From the NCBI RefSeq assembly GCF_039537265.1, contig NZ_BAABAE010000003.1, positions 1,302,001 to 1,366,000 on the forward strand: a DNA stretch of 64,000 bases, written 5' to 3'. Below the pieces are notes generated by a model. That model saw only the letters and a list, made by a program, of their open reading frames with translations, searched no databases and was not told where the DNA came from. Within the stretch, counting starts at the first letter, position 1; every line of letters begins with the position of its first letter. This document shows, in pieces, positions 26,869 through 35,019 of the stretch. Source of the DNA: Terrimesophilobacter bigeumensis. GTDB taxonomy: Bacteria > Actinomycetota > Actinomycetes > Actinomycetales > Microbacteriaceae. A program made the position numbers and the translations under genes.

Positions 26869-26936
26869 TCGCCTCCGGCACTCCATGCCAGCCAGGTGCC
26901 GGGCCGCTCCGGGCGAAACACCCCCTTAAACGGTGA

Positions 26937-27018
26937 GGAGGCGGTGGATTTGTGGGCTAGCCTGGCTGCGAATCTACCCCCGTAACTTCGCTGCCGGCCT
27001 CAGCCTGCCACCGCCTCC
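26937..27018. repeat. Perfect 11-bp inverted repeat, arms 60 bp apart
   Basis: GGAGGCGGTGG (26937-26947) is exactly complementary to CCACCGCCTCC (27008-27018). It lies in the gene-free region. It could form the closing stem of a larger RNA structure. Confidence 0.65.
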
Positions 27019-27192
27019 GGGTGTCCCCCGTCTTGCGTGTTACCACTGTAACCGCAGGTCAAGGGGGACTTCTGCCCCCAGATGGGGTCGCCCCCGCGCG
27101 AGTGTCAGCACAAAGGGGGACATCGGGGTACAGGGTCCTCCACGGCTGGACTCGTCGGCACACCGCGAAGTTCGAGAGTCGGGTTAAAAGGC

Positions 27193-27232
27193 GAAAGCCC
27201 CCGGCAGCTACAAGTAGCTTCTGGAGGCTTTC
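27193..27232 (-). terminator. Hairpin, probable terminator for the DUF488 gene
   Basis: Arms GAAAGCC (27193-27199) and GGCTTTC (27226-27232) enclose a second stem AGCTAC/GTAGCT (27206-27219). On the minus strand the hairpin is followed by GCCTTTTAA, a modest U-tract, 94-133 bp after the end of the DUF488 gene. It could equally be a domain of a structured RNA in this region. Confidence 0.5.
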
Positions 27233-27325
27233 TATTACCTTGGAGTTTGACCTCCTCGGTTCAATAACTATGACGCACCCTGCTACCCGATTCAACCCCT
27301 AAAGTCTCGCTAGATAGTTGAAGGT

Positions 27326-27682
27326 TTAGCCCGGATCTTCTCGCAGGACGTAGTCGCGCAGCACGACAGCCTGGTTCTCGCTCTCGTCGTGCGCGCTGTA
27401 CAACAGGGTGACCACGTCGTGCCCGGCCATGAGCGTCCTCAACTCCTCCACCGCCGGGTTTCCGTCCAGTTCGGCACGATATCGCCTCTGGAACTCCCCC
27501 CATTTCGGGTCCTCGTGATGGAACCACTGGCGCAGTTCCGTCGTCGGCGCGATCTCCTTGAGCCAGACGTCGAGTTTCGCCCGCTCCTTGCTCACCCCCC
27601 GCGGCCAGATCCGGTCGACGAGGATGCGGTAGCCGTCGCTGTTGTCCGGGTCCTCATAGATTCGCTTGATTCTCACGGTCAT
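27326..27682 (-). CDS. DUF488 (YeaO-like) protein
   Basis: 118 aa. Typical DUF488 short form: VRIKRIYEDPDNSDGYRILVDRIWPRG at the N-terminus, then WLKEIAPTTELRQWF, and a C-terminal VTLLYSAHDESENQAVVLRDYV. The function of the family is unknown; the fold is thought to bind nucleic acids or small ligands. ATG 27682 lies 45 bp from the divergent cupin gene. Confidence 0.82.
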   Translation of the reverse strand: MTVRIKRIYEDPDNSDGYRILVDRIWPRGVSKERAKLDVWLKEIAPTTELRQWFHHEDPKWGEFQRRYRAELDGNPAVEELRTLMAGHDVVTLLYSAHDESENQAVVLRDYVLREDPG

Positions 27683-27727
27683 ACTTCCACCATCCCACTC
27701 GCGAGCATCCGAGGCTAGCGTGAAGGT

Positions 27728-28063
27728 ATGACCGACACCGTCTCAGACTCCGCCATCACCGCCATCGACGACCTCCTGGTCGGTTCGCCGGTGCCGCAGG
27801 AGGGGCTCGGTCACCAGACCGTGCTCAGGCATCCGGATGTGCGGGTCGTCGTCCTCGCGTTCGCCGCCGGCCACGTGCTCAAGGAGCATGCCGCTCCGTT
27901 CCCACTGCTCATGCAGGCGCTCGACGGCGAACTGCTCGTGCGCGCCGACGGGCGGGAGACCCGGCTCGTACCGGGCGGGCTGCTCCGCCTGGATCCATCG
28001 TTGCGACACGAGGTCGAGGCGGTACAGGGCTCCCGGCTCATGCTGACGCTGCTGACCAGGTAG
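27728..28063 (+). CDS. Small cupin-domain protein
   Basis: 111 aa single-domain cupin. Motif 1 is degenerate (AAGHVLKEHAAPFPLLMQALDGELLV) with HxE-like KEHAAP, and motif 2 is LRLDPSLRHEVEA. A metal site with two or three histidines (H in KEH, H in LRHEV) is possible. Role unknown. ATG 27728 follows TAGCGT at 6 nt. Confidence 0.7.
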   Translation: MTDTVSDSAITAIDDLLVGSPVPQEGLGHQTVLRHPDVRVVVLAFAAGHVLKEHAAPFPLLMQALDGELLVRADGRETRLVPGGLLRLDPSLRHEVEAVQGSRLMLTLLTR

Positions 28064-28090
28064 ATCCCGTCGATGCAACCGCCGGCCGCC

Positions 28091-30271
28091 TCAGGGAACG
28101 GTCGAGACTGCGGCAGCGACCAGCGCATCGCGCAGGAGCGAGGCAAGGGCCTCGAGCTGCACGTTCGACTCGGCGACGACCTCGTCGTCCGAGCCGTCGA
28201 GCGCGCGGGCGGCAAGGCCGGCCTTGCTGTCGATGAGCTCGGCGATCTTCGCATCGATCGTGTGCGCCGCGATGATGCGCCAGGCCGTCACGGGCTCCGC
28301 CTGGCCGATGCGATGGACCCGGTCGATGGCCTGCGTCTGCTCCGCGCTCGTCCAGGAGAGCTCCGCGAGCACGACGTTCGAGGATGCCTGCAGGTTGATC
28401 CCGACACCGGCCGCCGTGAGCGAGGCGACCGCGACCGAGACCTCCGGGTCGTTGGTGAAGGCGTCGATCTGCTTCTGCCGGAACGCGCTCGTCTGGTCAC
28501 CGCGAATCGAGATCGACTGCAGCCCGGATCTCGCGAAATGCTCCTCCGCAGCATCCATGACGTCGATGTGCTTGGCGAAGAACACGACCTTGCCCACCGA
28601 GCGGGCCAGCTGCACGGTGTAGTCGGCCGCGAGCACAGCCTTCGCCTGACCGATCCGGCGCACCATGGTGAAGACGTTCTCGCCGGTCTTCGCCGCCTTC
28701 GATTCCTCGAGCTCGGCGTGCGCGACGACACGGATGAGGTCCTCGACCTCGCCCTCCGGCTTCGCGGCGAGAACCCGGCGGTACTTCTCCAGCAGCCTGG
28801 CGGTGAGCGCCGCCTCGGCCTGGCGGATACCGCGGCCCAGTTCGTCGTCGAGCTCGACCGGCAGGTCGGCGATGCGGCGCGCAGGGATGTCGGAGGCGAC
28901 ATCGATCTTCTTTCGGCGCACGATGCCCATGTCGATGACGGCCTTGCGCGCCCCGGCGAAGAACCCGAGGTCGGCGGGCGTGAGGCCGGTCTCCTCGAGC
29001 TTCTTCATGAGCGGCGGCAGCGGCTTCTTGTCGTCGATCCAGCCGAGGAACTGCCAGATCGCCCGGAAGTCCTCGATGTCGTTGATGAGCGGCGTGCCGG
29101 TGAGCGCCATCATGAGCGCGTTCGGCTGGGCCGCACGGATGAGCCTGCTGAGCGCGAGCACGTGCTTCGAGCGCTGCGAGCCCAGGTTCTTGATGAAGTG
29201 CGCCTCGTCGACGACCATCCCCTTGAAGCCGAAGCGGCCGAGCCAGCCGACGTGGCGGTCGAGCACCTCGTAGTTGACGATCACGACGTCGCTGAACGCG
29301 TCCACATCCTTGCCGTCGCCGTGCACGACGGTCGCGGTGCGCTGCGGAGTCCACAGTTCCACCTCGCGCGCCCAGTTCGTCTTGACGACGTTCGGCACGA
29401 CGACGAGCAGCGGGTACGCGTGCGAGACGGATGCGGCCAGCAGGGCCTCCGCGGTCTTCCCGAGACCGGGCTCATCCGCGAGCAGGAAAGTACGATGTCC
29501 CTTCCGCACCTCGGCGAGGAAGCGCGCCTGGTGACGCATGAGGTCGGGGCTGCCCGGGACGATCAGCGAGGCCGCCTCCGGAAGGTCCATGGTCGCGGCG
29601 CCGCCACCGGCCCCGTACTCGAAGGCGCGGAACAGCGGCTCGAGCAACTCCCAGTTGCCAAGGCGGCTGGCCGGCTGGACGCTCTTGGTCTGGATGGCGG
29701 AGAGGTCGGGCGCCAGGAACGGGTTGGCCATCTGCGCCTGCCGGACCGACTGCGGCACGACCTGCTTCTCGGCCGCCGGCGCAACCGGTTCCGGCTCCTT
29801 GACGATGATGAGCTCGTCGGGCGAGAGCTCGGCGCCCGAGGCGATGAGCATGTCGCGCCGGAGCTTCTGGGCGGCATCCGAGACCTTCGCGTCTTCGGCG
29901 AGAAGCTGGATGAGCGTTGTGTCGCGCGCGGCCGTCTTGGCGAGGATCGTGGCGACGCCGTCGAGCCTCTTGAGCAACTCGATGCGCTCGGCATCCGTCA
30001 TCGTGGTATCCGCCTTCGCACGAGCGCGTTCGTCGCGCATGACGAGCGCGATCACCTGGAACTTGGTGCGGTTCGCCGGGGACACCTTGCCACGCTCGGC
30101 GGCGTTCTCCACCTCGCGCACGGCGCGGGCGAGCACGGGGATGATTCCGACGTCGTCGCCGGGGCGCGAACGCCTGTTCGTGGTCTTCTTCTGGACGACC
30201 TTGCCGGTCGTCGCCTTGCCGCCGCCGGACTTGCGTCCTGTCGACGTCGTCTTCTGGCCCGATCGAGCCAT
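28091..30271 (-). CDS. SNF2-family DEAH ATPase/helicase
   Basis: 726 aa. SNF2 translocases move along duplex DNA using ATP. Visible motifs: Walker A LADEPGLGKTAEALL (motif I), GTPLINDIEDF (III), DEAHFIKN (II, DEAH box), and in the C-terminal lobe SIRGDQTSAFRQKQID, LTAAGVGINLQASS and QAIDRVHRIGQ (V/VI). The first ~30 residues are Lys/Thr/Gly-rich (disordered) and residues up to ~215 are helical without a recognised domain. It has no nuclease, SWIM or methylase partner, so it is unlikely to be a DISARM- or Zorya-type defence gene. The AAGGAGG ribosome-binding site fixes the ATG at 30271. Confidence 0.83.
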   Translation of the reverse strand: MARSGQKTTSTGRKSGGGKATTGKVVQKKTTNRRSRPGDDVGIIPVLARAVREVENAAERGKVSPANRTKFQVIALVMRDERARAKADTTMTDAERIELLKRLDGVATILAKTAARDTTLIQLLAEDAKVSDAAQKLRRDMLIASGAELSPDELIIVKEPEPVAPAAEKQVVPQSVRQAQMANPFLAPDLSAIQTKSVQPASRLGNWELLEPLFRAFEYGAGGGAATMDLPEAASLIVPGSPDLMRHQARFLAEVRKGHRTFLLADEPGLGKTAEALLAASVSHAYPLLVVVPNVVKTNWAREVELWTPQRTATVVHGDGKDVDAFSDVVIVNYEVLDRHVGWLGRFGFKGMVVDEAHFIKNLGSQRSKHVLALSRLIRAAQPNALMMALTGTPLINDIEDFRAIWQFLGWIDDKKPLPPLMKKLEETGLTPADLGFFAGARKAVIDMGIVRRKKIDVASDIPARRIADLPVELDDELGRGIRQAEAALTARLLEKYRRVLAAKPEGEVEDLIRVVAHAELEESKAAKTGENVFTMVRRIGQAKAVLAADYTVQLARSVGKVVFFAKHIDVMDAAEEHFARSGLQSISIRGDQTSAFRQKQIDAFTNDPEVSVAVASLTAAGVGINLQASSNVVLAELSWTSAEQTQAIDRVHRIGQAEPVTAWRIIAAHTIDAKIAELIDSKAGLAARALDGSDDEVVAESNVQLEALASLLRDALVAAAVSTVP

Positions 30272-30561
30272 GATCCTCCTTGGGGGGCTTTCGCCTCCGA
30301 AACCCCGCACGACAGCCGTGCGTTGACCGCTTCGCGCTCTTTCAACTCTGACGGCTGGCCAGTGGATCCTGGTTGCCGGGACGCGAGCTGCGAGGATCCG
30401 AACCCGAGCAACTCGCCAACGGCAAGGTCAGGTCGCGATTGGGTCCTCGCGATGCGGTACCAGTTTAGGGCATACTGGGCGGAATCGCGACAACCCGACG
30501 CGATGTCCGACTCGCCGTCACGCTACCCCCGTGGCGAGCCGAAAGGCGATTTGCTTAGCCC

Positions 30562-31551
30562 ATGCCTCTCAGGACGGCCCAATCCCGGACGGCCCAGTTC
30601 CGGACTGCAGAATACCCGCGGCCGAATCATACGATCCTGCACCTGAGTGACACGCGCCTGCTCGCAGGTCCCGCGTCCGGCCGACTCCTGTTCGACCGTG
30701 TCGACCCCGAGGCCAGGTTGCGCCGGCTGATCGAACGGCTCGAAGCGTCCGGCACACGACCGGAGGCCATCGTGTTCACGGGCGACCTCTCCGAACTCGG
30801 CGAACCGGACGCCTACGCGACCCTCCGCTCGATCGTCGACCCCGTGGCCGAGCGGCTCGGGGCGGTACCGATCTGGGTCCCGGGTGAACGCGACTCGCGA
30901 GAGGCGTTCCGCACGGGGCTTCTCGGCCAGCTGCCTTCCGATGCACCCATCCATCGCGTGGTCTTCCTCGACGGGTTGCGCGTCATCACCCTCGACACGA
31001 GCGTTCCCGGCTCGCACCACGGCGAACTCGATCCGGGCCAGCTGGACTGGCTGTCCGCCGAGCTCGCCACGCCCGCGCCGTATGGAACGATCCTCGCGAT
31101 GCACCATCCACCCGTTCCCTCGCTCGTCGACCTCGACGTGGCCGTCGAGCTCCGCGACCAGTCGGCGCTCGCCCGCGTCCTCGGCGGGTCGGATGTCCGC
31201 GGCATCATCGCCGGGCACGTCCACTTCTCGACGACGGCGACATTCGCGGGGATTCCGGTCTCGGTCGCCTCGGCGACCTGCTACGGGCAGGACCTCACGG
31301 CACCCCTCGGGTCGCAGCGGGCGCGGGATGGCGGACAGTCCTACAACCTCGTCTCGGTCTTCGACGAGACCGTCATGCACACCGTGGTCCCGGTCATCGA
31401 CGATCCCATCGTGTCGTGGATCTCGGCGGACGAGTCGGCACGCCTGCTCGAACTCGAGGAGGTCGTGATCGAGGAGTCCGCGGTCGCCATGGCTCGCAGG
31501 GAGGAGAGCCGGCAACAGCAGCCGCTCGTCTGGGATGTCGCAGGCCCCTGA
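30562..31551 (+). CDS. Divergent CpdA-like metallophosphoesterase
   Basis: 329 aa. Overall architecture of class III cyclic-nucleotide phosphodiesterases (CpdA/Rv0805-like). Motif I is LSDTRLL (D30, R32) where the family has D-x-H; motif II is FTGDLSE (D75); motif III is GERD (108-111) where GNH-D/E is standard; MHHPP and GHVH are intact. Two of five metal motifs are thus altered, so catalysis may be weak, changed or lost. The N-terminus (residues 1-20) repeats RTAQ-x-RTA. The start codon ATG 30562 has no convincing ribosome-binding site and is uncertain. Confidence 0.72.
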   Translation: MPLRTAQSRTAQFRTAEYPRPNHTILHLSDTRLLAGPASGRLLFDRVDPEARLRRLIERLEASGTRPEAIVFTGDLSELGEPDAYATLRSIVDPVAERLGAVPIWVPGERDSREAFRTGLLGQLPSDAPIHRVVFLDGLRVITLDTSVPGSHHGELDPGQLDWLSAELATPAPYGTILAMHHPPVPSLVDLDVAVELRDQSALARVLGGSDVRGIIAGHVHFSTTATFAGIPVSVASATCYGQDLTAPLGSQRARDGGQSYNLVSVFDETVMHTVVPVIDDPIVSWISADESARLLELEEVVIEESAVAMARREESRQQQPLVWDVAGP

Positions 31552-31579
31552 CTCCCTGACCCCCTGACCCCCGGACGCC

Positions 31580-31930
31580 TTAACGCCGGTTGCGGTCCTC
31601 GGGGTTCCTGACCTTGATCCGGATGCCGGCGGCCACGAATACGAGCGCGGCGACGAACTGCGCCGCAGCCCAGCCCTGGCCGTGGAAGGCCGTCGGCCAG
31701 ACCGGGTTCCAGACGATGACGATGGGTGCGAGTGCGATGAGCCACCACCACTGCTTCGCCTGCCAGGCGAAGACGCACACGATGAGGGCAAGCACCGCGA
31801 CGACCGTGCGAATCCAGAAGTAGGCGCTGTCGTTGTCGAGCAGGGCGAGGCCGGCCAGCAGCACGATCGCGCCGATCAGGCCGGGGGCGAGCGCGGGGCG
31901 GGTGAACGCCGGTGTCGGGTAGGAAGTCAT
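31580..31930 (-). CDS. Small membrane protein (DUF6804-like)
   Basis: 116 aa with four hydrophobic segments: about 18-35, 40-58, 65-76 and 85-102. The AKQWWWLIALAPIVIVWNPVWP stretch resembles small actinobacterial membrane proteins of the DUF6804 type. No function known. ATG 31930 (MTSYPTP) is 8 nt after TAGCCT; a longer form starting at 31960 would overlap the divergent peptidase promoter. Confidence 0.65.
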   Translation of the reverse strand: MTSYPTPAFTRPALAPGLIGAIVLLAGLALLDNDSAYFWIRTVVAVLALIVCVFAWQAKQWWWLIALAPIVIVWNPVWPTAFHGQGWAAAQFVAALVFVAAGIRIKVRNPEDRNRR

Positions 31931-31983
31931 CGAATCCAAGGCTATCCTGCGACGCCGCACCGTCCGGCCGCTAGGGTCAAGAT

Positions 31984-33327
31984 GTGCAACCCGACATCGA
32001 CGAGGCGCGAGCGATCGCGAACCTGCAGGCGCTCATCCGGATCCCGACGATCTCCCGGCTCGACGAGAGCGAGACCGACTGGACGCACTTCGTCGCCTTC
32101 CGCACGGAGCTCGCGAAGCGCTATCCGGCGACCCACGCGGCGCTCGACCTCGAGATCGTCGACGGGCATTCGATGCTCTTCCGGTGGAAGGGCACCGGCA
32201 GCGATGAGCCGACCGTGCTCATGGCGCACTACGACGTCGTCGCGGCGACCGCTGAGGGGTGGAGGCATCCGCCCTTCTCCGCCGAGCTCGTGGGCTCGGG
32301 CGAGGAGCAGCACATCTGGGGGCGTGGAACGCTCGACGACAAGGGGTCGCTCGTGAGCATCCTCGAAGCCGTCGAGACGCATGCGGCGGCCGGGTTCCGG
32401 CCCGCCGACGACATCTACCTGAGCTTCGGGCACAACGAGGAGACGGCCGGCTCGGGCGCCAGGGTCATCGTCGACCTGCTCGAGAGCAGGGGCATCCGGC
32501 CCGGGCTCGTGCTCGACGAGGGGGGCGCGGTCGTCGAGGGCATCTTCCCCGGTGTGACCAAGCCGACCGCGGTCGTCGGGGTGAGCGAGAAGGGCATCCT
32601 GAGCCTCAGACTCACGGTCGAGCAGCAGGGCGGTCACGCCTCCACTCCCCCGAAGCTCACCGCGACGGTGCGCCTCGCTCGCGCGCTCGTGCGGCTCAAC
32701 CGGCGCCCGTTCCGCAAGAGCTTCGTGCCCACCAACCTGGAGATGATCCGCACGCTGGGCGCGCACGCGACGCAACCGCTCAAGTGGGTGTTCACGAACC
32801 TGTGGCTCACAAGGCTTCCGCTGCTCGGCCTGTTCGCGCGTCTCGGTGATGAGACCAACGCGATCGTGCGCACCACGCAGGCGGTGACCCAGCTGAGCGG
32901 GGCGCAGGCAGCCAACGCACTGGCCGAGCGCGCGGAGGCCATCGTCAACATCCGGGTCGCGATCGATTCGAGCGTCGCCGAAGCGATCGAGCACGTGCGC
33001 AGGGCGATCGGGGACGAGCAGGTCGCGATCGAGGCGCTCCACCCCCACGAGCCCTCCCCCGTCTCACCGACGAGCGGCGCCGCCTGGGAACTCGTGAAGG
33101 GCACGATCGAGCAGTCCTTCCCCGGCACGATCGTGACCCCCTACGTCATGCTCGGTGCGAGCGACGGCCGCCACTTCACCCGGATCAGCGACCACGTCTA
33201 CCGGTTCAGCCCCTTCGAGATGTCCGCCGAGGAGCGCGGGACGCTGCACGCGAAGAACGAGCGGATGCGCGTCGCGACCTTCCTGCGCGGTGTCGGCTTC
33301 TACACGAGGCTCGTCGCCGCACTGTGA
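31984..33327 (+). CDS. M20-family dipeptidase/metallopeptidase
   Basis: 447 aa. Zinc-dependent exopeptidase of the M20 family (carboxypeptidase/dipeptidase branch). Metal ligands and catalytic residues can be placed: H in LMAHYDVV, D in GRGTLDDKG, E-E in GHNEETAGSG, D in VLDEGG, and the C-terminal H in GASDGRHFTRI. The dimerisation domain sits in the middle (about 200-330). GTG 31984 lies 6 nt after TAGGGT. Substrate specificity is not evident. Confidence 0.87.
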   Translation: MQPDIDEARAIANLQALIRIPTISRLDESETDWTHFVAFRTELAKRYPATHAALDLEIVDGHSMLFRWKGTGSDEPTVLMAHYDVVAATAEGWRHPPFSAELVGSGEEQHIWGRGTLDDKGSLVSILEAVETHAAAGFRPADDIYLSFGHNEETAGSGARVIVDLLESRGIRPGLVLDEGGAVVEGIFPGVTKPTAVVGVSEKGILSLRLTVEQQGGHASTPPKLTATVRLARALVRLNRRPFRKSFVPTNLEMIRTLGAHATQPLKWVFTNLWLTRLPLLGLFARLGDETNAIVRTTQAVTQLSGAQAANALAERAEAIVNIRVAIDSSVAEAIEHVRRAIGDEQVAIEALHPHEPSPVSPTSGAAWELVKGTIEQSFPGTIVTPYVMLGASDGRHFTRISDHVYRFSPFEMSAEERGTLHAKNERMRVATFLRGVGFYTRLVAAL

Positions 33328-33333
33328 CCCGAC

Positions 33334-33909
33334 TCAGCCGATGATCTGGATGGGCCTGCTCATCGGCGGTTCGTCCCGCAAGCGTTCGAGGGCCGGACGC
33401 AGCTCCACGAGCCACGCTTCGTAACCCTCCGGGGTGAGGTGCAGCCGGTCGCCCGAGAACTCCGGGCGGATCCCCCCGTCGTCACCGGCCAATGCCGGCC
33501 ACACGTCGAGGTACTGCGCGTGCACCGTCGGCGCGAACTGCCACAGGTGGATGTTCGCCTCCTGCACCTGCTCGGCGAACTCGGCGCCGCGCGGCATGAT
33601 CGACTGGAGCAGCATCCGCGTGCCAGGCAGGGTGCGCCGCAACTCGACGAGCAGCAATTGGATGTTGCGCACCACGTGTTCGACCGACAGCCGGTGGCCG
33701 AGGTCGTTGGTGCCGACGAGGAGCGAGATGTCGTCGGGGGCCGCCGCGATCACGTCGTCGATGCGCTCGAGGACATCGTCGGTCTTGTTGCCGGAGACGC
33801 CCAGGTTGACGGTGTCGGCATCCGGGAACCAGCCCGCCCAGTCCCCCGAGGCCGTGATGCTGTCACCCAGGAAGACGATCCTCCTGGGCCGGTCCATGTC
33901 CTCGTCCAT
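33334..33909 (-). CDS. SGNH/GDSL hydrolase
   Basis: 191 aa. Small esterase/lipase fold with block I FLGDSITASGDW (Ser nucleophile), block II NLGVSGNKTDD (Gly), block III LLVGTNDLGHR (Asn) and block V DRLHLTPEGYEAW (Asp-x-x-His). No signal peptide, so it is cytoplasmic. ATG 33909 has GGGAG upstream; a second ATG at 33897 is possible. Substrate unknown; the family includes acyl-thioesterases and carbohydrate esterases. Confidence 0.87.
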   Translation of the reverse strand: MDEDMDRPRRIVFLGDSITASGDWAGWFPDADTVNLGVSGNKTDDVLERIDDVIAAAPDDISLLVGTNDLGHRLSVEHVVRNIQLLLVELRRTLPGTRMLLQSIMPRGAEFAEQVQEANIHLWQFAPTVHAQYLDVWPALAGDDGGIRPEFSGDRLHLTPEGYEAWLVELRPALERLRDEPPMSRPIQIIG

Positions 33910-34019
33910 GAGCGCTCCCGTTCTCGGCGGGTGAACCGCCGGGCATGTCCATCCTGCGCGTTCCCGCTGGGAATCGCCACAATCACCGGGCGCCGGCCAT
34001 CGGGTCGCCCACGCCGGCC

Positions 34020-34925
34020 CTACCCGGTGACCTTCGCGGACATCCAGGTGCCGAGCCGGTCCGGGCGGTCGGTGATGATGCCGTCGACCCCCAGATCGAG
34101 CGCCGATGACCACCTCTCCTTCGTGTTGAGGGTGTAGAGGATGATGCCGAGCCCGGCCCGGTGGATCCGGTCGACCACCCATCGGTCGGCCTCGACGGCG
34201 GCCTGGCTCGTGATGATCGCGATCGCCCCGTAGAGCCGGGCGAGGCGCACCGGGTCGCTGGGGAGCTTCGCGGTGATGATCGCGCGCGGGATCGTGCCAT
34301 CGACCTCCTCGACGTGCTGAAGGGTCACCGGGTCGAAGCTCGACAGGATCACGAGGCGAGCGACGGCGTACTGCCGGATGAGGTCGACGACGATGCGCAC
34401 CTCGTCGGTCGTCCAGAAGCCCTTGAACTCGAGGAGGGCCTTCTTGCCCGCGCCCGCCGCCTCGCTCGCCTGCAGCGCTGAGAGGAGCGATTCGAGGGTG
34501 GGCACCCTCGTGCCGGCGAACTCGGGTGAGAACCACGCCCCGGCATCCAGCGCCTGAAGCTGGGCGAGCGTCAGGTCGCCGACGCGTCCCTCACCGTTCG
34601 TCGTGCGGTCGACCCAGGTGTCGTGCATGAGCACGGGAACCCGGTCCTTCGTCAGCTGGATATCCGTCTCGACGAAGCCCATCGGCCCGTCGAGGGCCGC
34701 CTGAAGCGCCGGCATGGTGTTCTCCGGCGCGATCGTGCGGTCACCGCGATGGCCCGCGATGAACGCCGCCTCCCCCGGGGACCGCAGCCCGCCGAACCAC
34801 CCGCTCGCCTCGACTTTCGAGGCATCGGGGTTGAGGACGATGGCGAGCACGAATCCGAGGACGAGGACGCTCACGATCATGCCGCGCCGGGTAGTGAGCG
34901 CTCTCGGGTGGTGCGCAGTCGCCAT
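34020..34925 (-). CDS. Glycerophosphodiester phosphodiesterase, membrane-anchored
   Basis: 301 aa. Hydrolyses deacylated phospholipids to glycerol-3-phosphate. One N-terminal transmembrane helix (about 14-34) would place the TIM-barrel outside. GDPD motifs: GHRGDRTIAPENT (first His and Glu), ETDIQLTKDRVPVLMHD (metal and catalytic residues), and GVDGIITDRPD at the C-terminus. The start is ATG 34925; a GTG two codons upstream is possible. The promoter region has a direct repeat placed like a PHO box (see 34977-35005), which suits a phosphate-scavenging gene. Confidence 0.87.
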   Translation of the reverse strand: MATAHHPRALTTRRGMIVSVLVLGFVLAIVLNPDASKVEASGWFGGLRSPGEAAFIAGHRGDRTIAPENTMPALQAALDGPMGFVETDIQLTKDRVPVLMHDTWVDRTTNGEGRVGDLTLAQLQALDAGAWFSPEFAGTRVPTLESLLSALQASEAAGAGKKALLEFKGFWTTDEVRIVVDLIRQYAVARLVILSSFDPVTLQHVEEVDGTIPRAIITAKLPSDPVRLARLYGAIAIITSQAAVEADRWVVDRIHRAGLGIILYTLNTKERWSSALDLGVDGIITDRPDRLGTWMSAKVTG

Positions 34926-34976
34926 TGACACGCCATTCGGTAGTTCGGTCCGGGTCCGCCGTTGGCGGGTGTAGCC

Positions 34977-35005
34977 ACTATACCCGTTTCGTTACCGTTT
35001 CGTTA
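34977..35005 (-). promoter_or_regulatory. Promoter of the glycerophosphodiesterase gene with 11-bp direct repeats
   Basis: On the minus strand, a TATAGT -10 (34977-34982) is preceded by two perfect 11-bp direct repeats (plus-strand CCGTTTCGTTA at 34984-34994 and 34995-35005). There is no -35 element; the repeats occupy its place, as in activator-dependent PHO promoters where PhoP-type OmpR regulators bind 11-nt direct repeats. The expected leader is about 45 nt. The regulator identity (PhoP or the related MtrA) is inferred. Confidence 0.6.
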
Positions 35006-35019
35006 CCAAATGGGCAGCG

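Larger units (their letters stand above)
26869..27325. other. Gene-free region with inverted repeats
   Basis: No frame here looks coding: the possible short frames lack ribosome-binding sites and their products have no protein-like composition. The stretch contains a perfect 11-bp inverted repeat (26937-26947 and 27008-27018), GGGGGAC at 27064 and 27115 that can pair with GTCCCCC near 27023, and a hairpin at 27193-27232. The segment from ~27220 is visibly richer in A+T than its surroundings. It may encode a structured RNA or be a remnant; I do not recognise an RNA family, and no tRNA, tmRNA, RNase P or SRP signature is present. Confidence 0.5.

Noticed and set aside
27240..27300. GGTTCAA at 27259 and GATTCAA at 27288 suggested a tRNA T-loop or tmRNA end
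   Set aside because: No flanking T-stem pairs, no acceptor stem and no CCA-adjacent structure can be formed, so no tRNA or tmRNA is called.
26933..27302. Short plus-strand frames in the gene-free region
   Set aside because: Several overlapping short frames in different phases exist, none with a convincing ribosome-binding site or -10 spacing, and none resembling a protein family.
28091..30271. SNF2 ATPase as part of a phage-defence system (DISARM- or Zorya-like)
   Set aside because: No methyltransferase, phospholipase D, ZorA/B or other defence partner lies next to it; neighbours are a cupin and a metallophosphoesterase.
28073..30646. A long plus-strand open frame (857 codons) opposite the SNF2 gene
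   Set aside because: It is the antisense of a protein with full SNF2 motifs; its translation is Arg/Asp/Glu/His-rich with no domain, a common artefact of high-GC codon bias.
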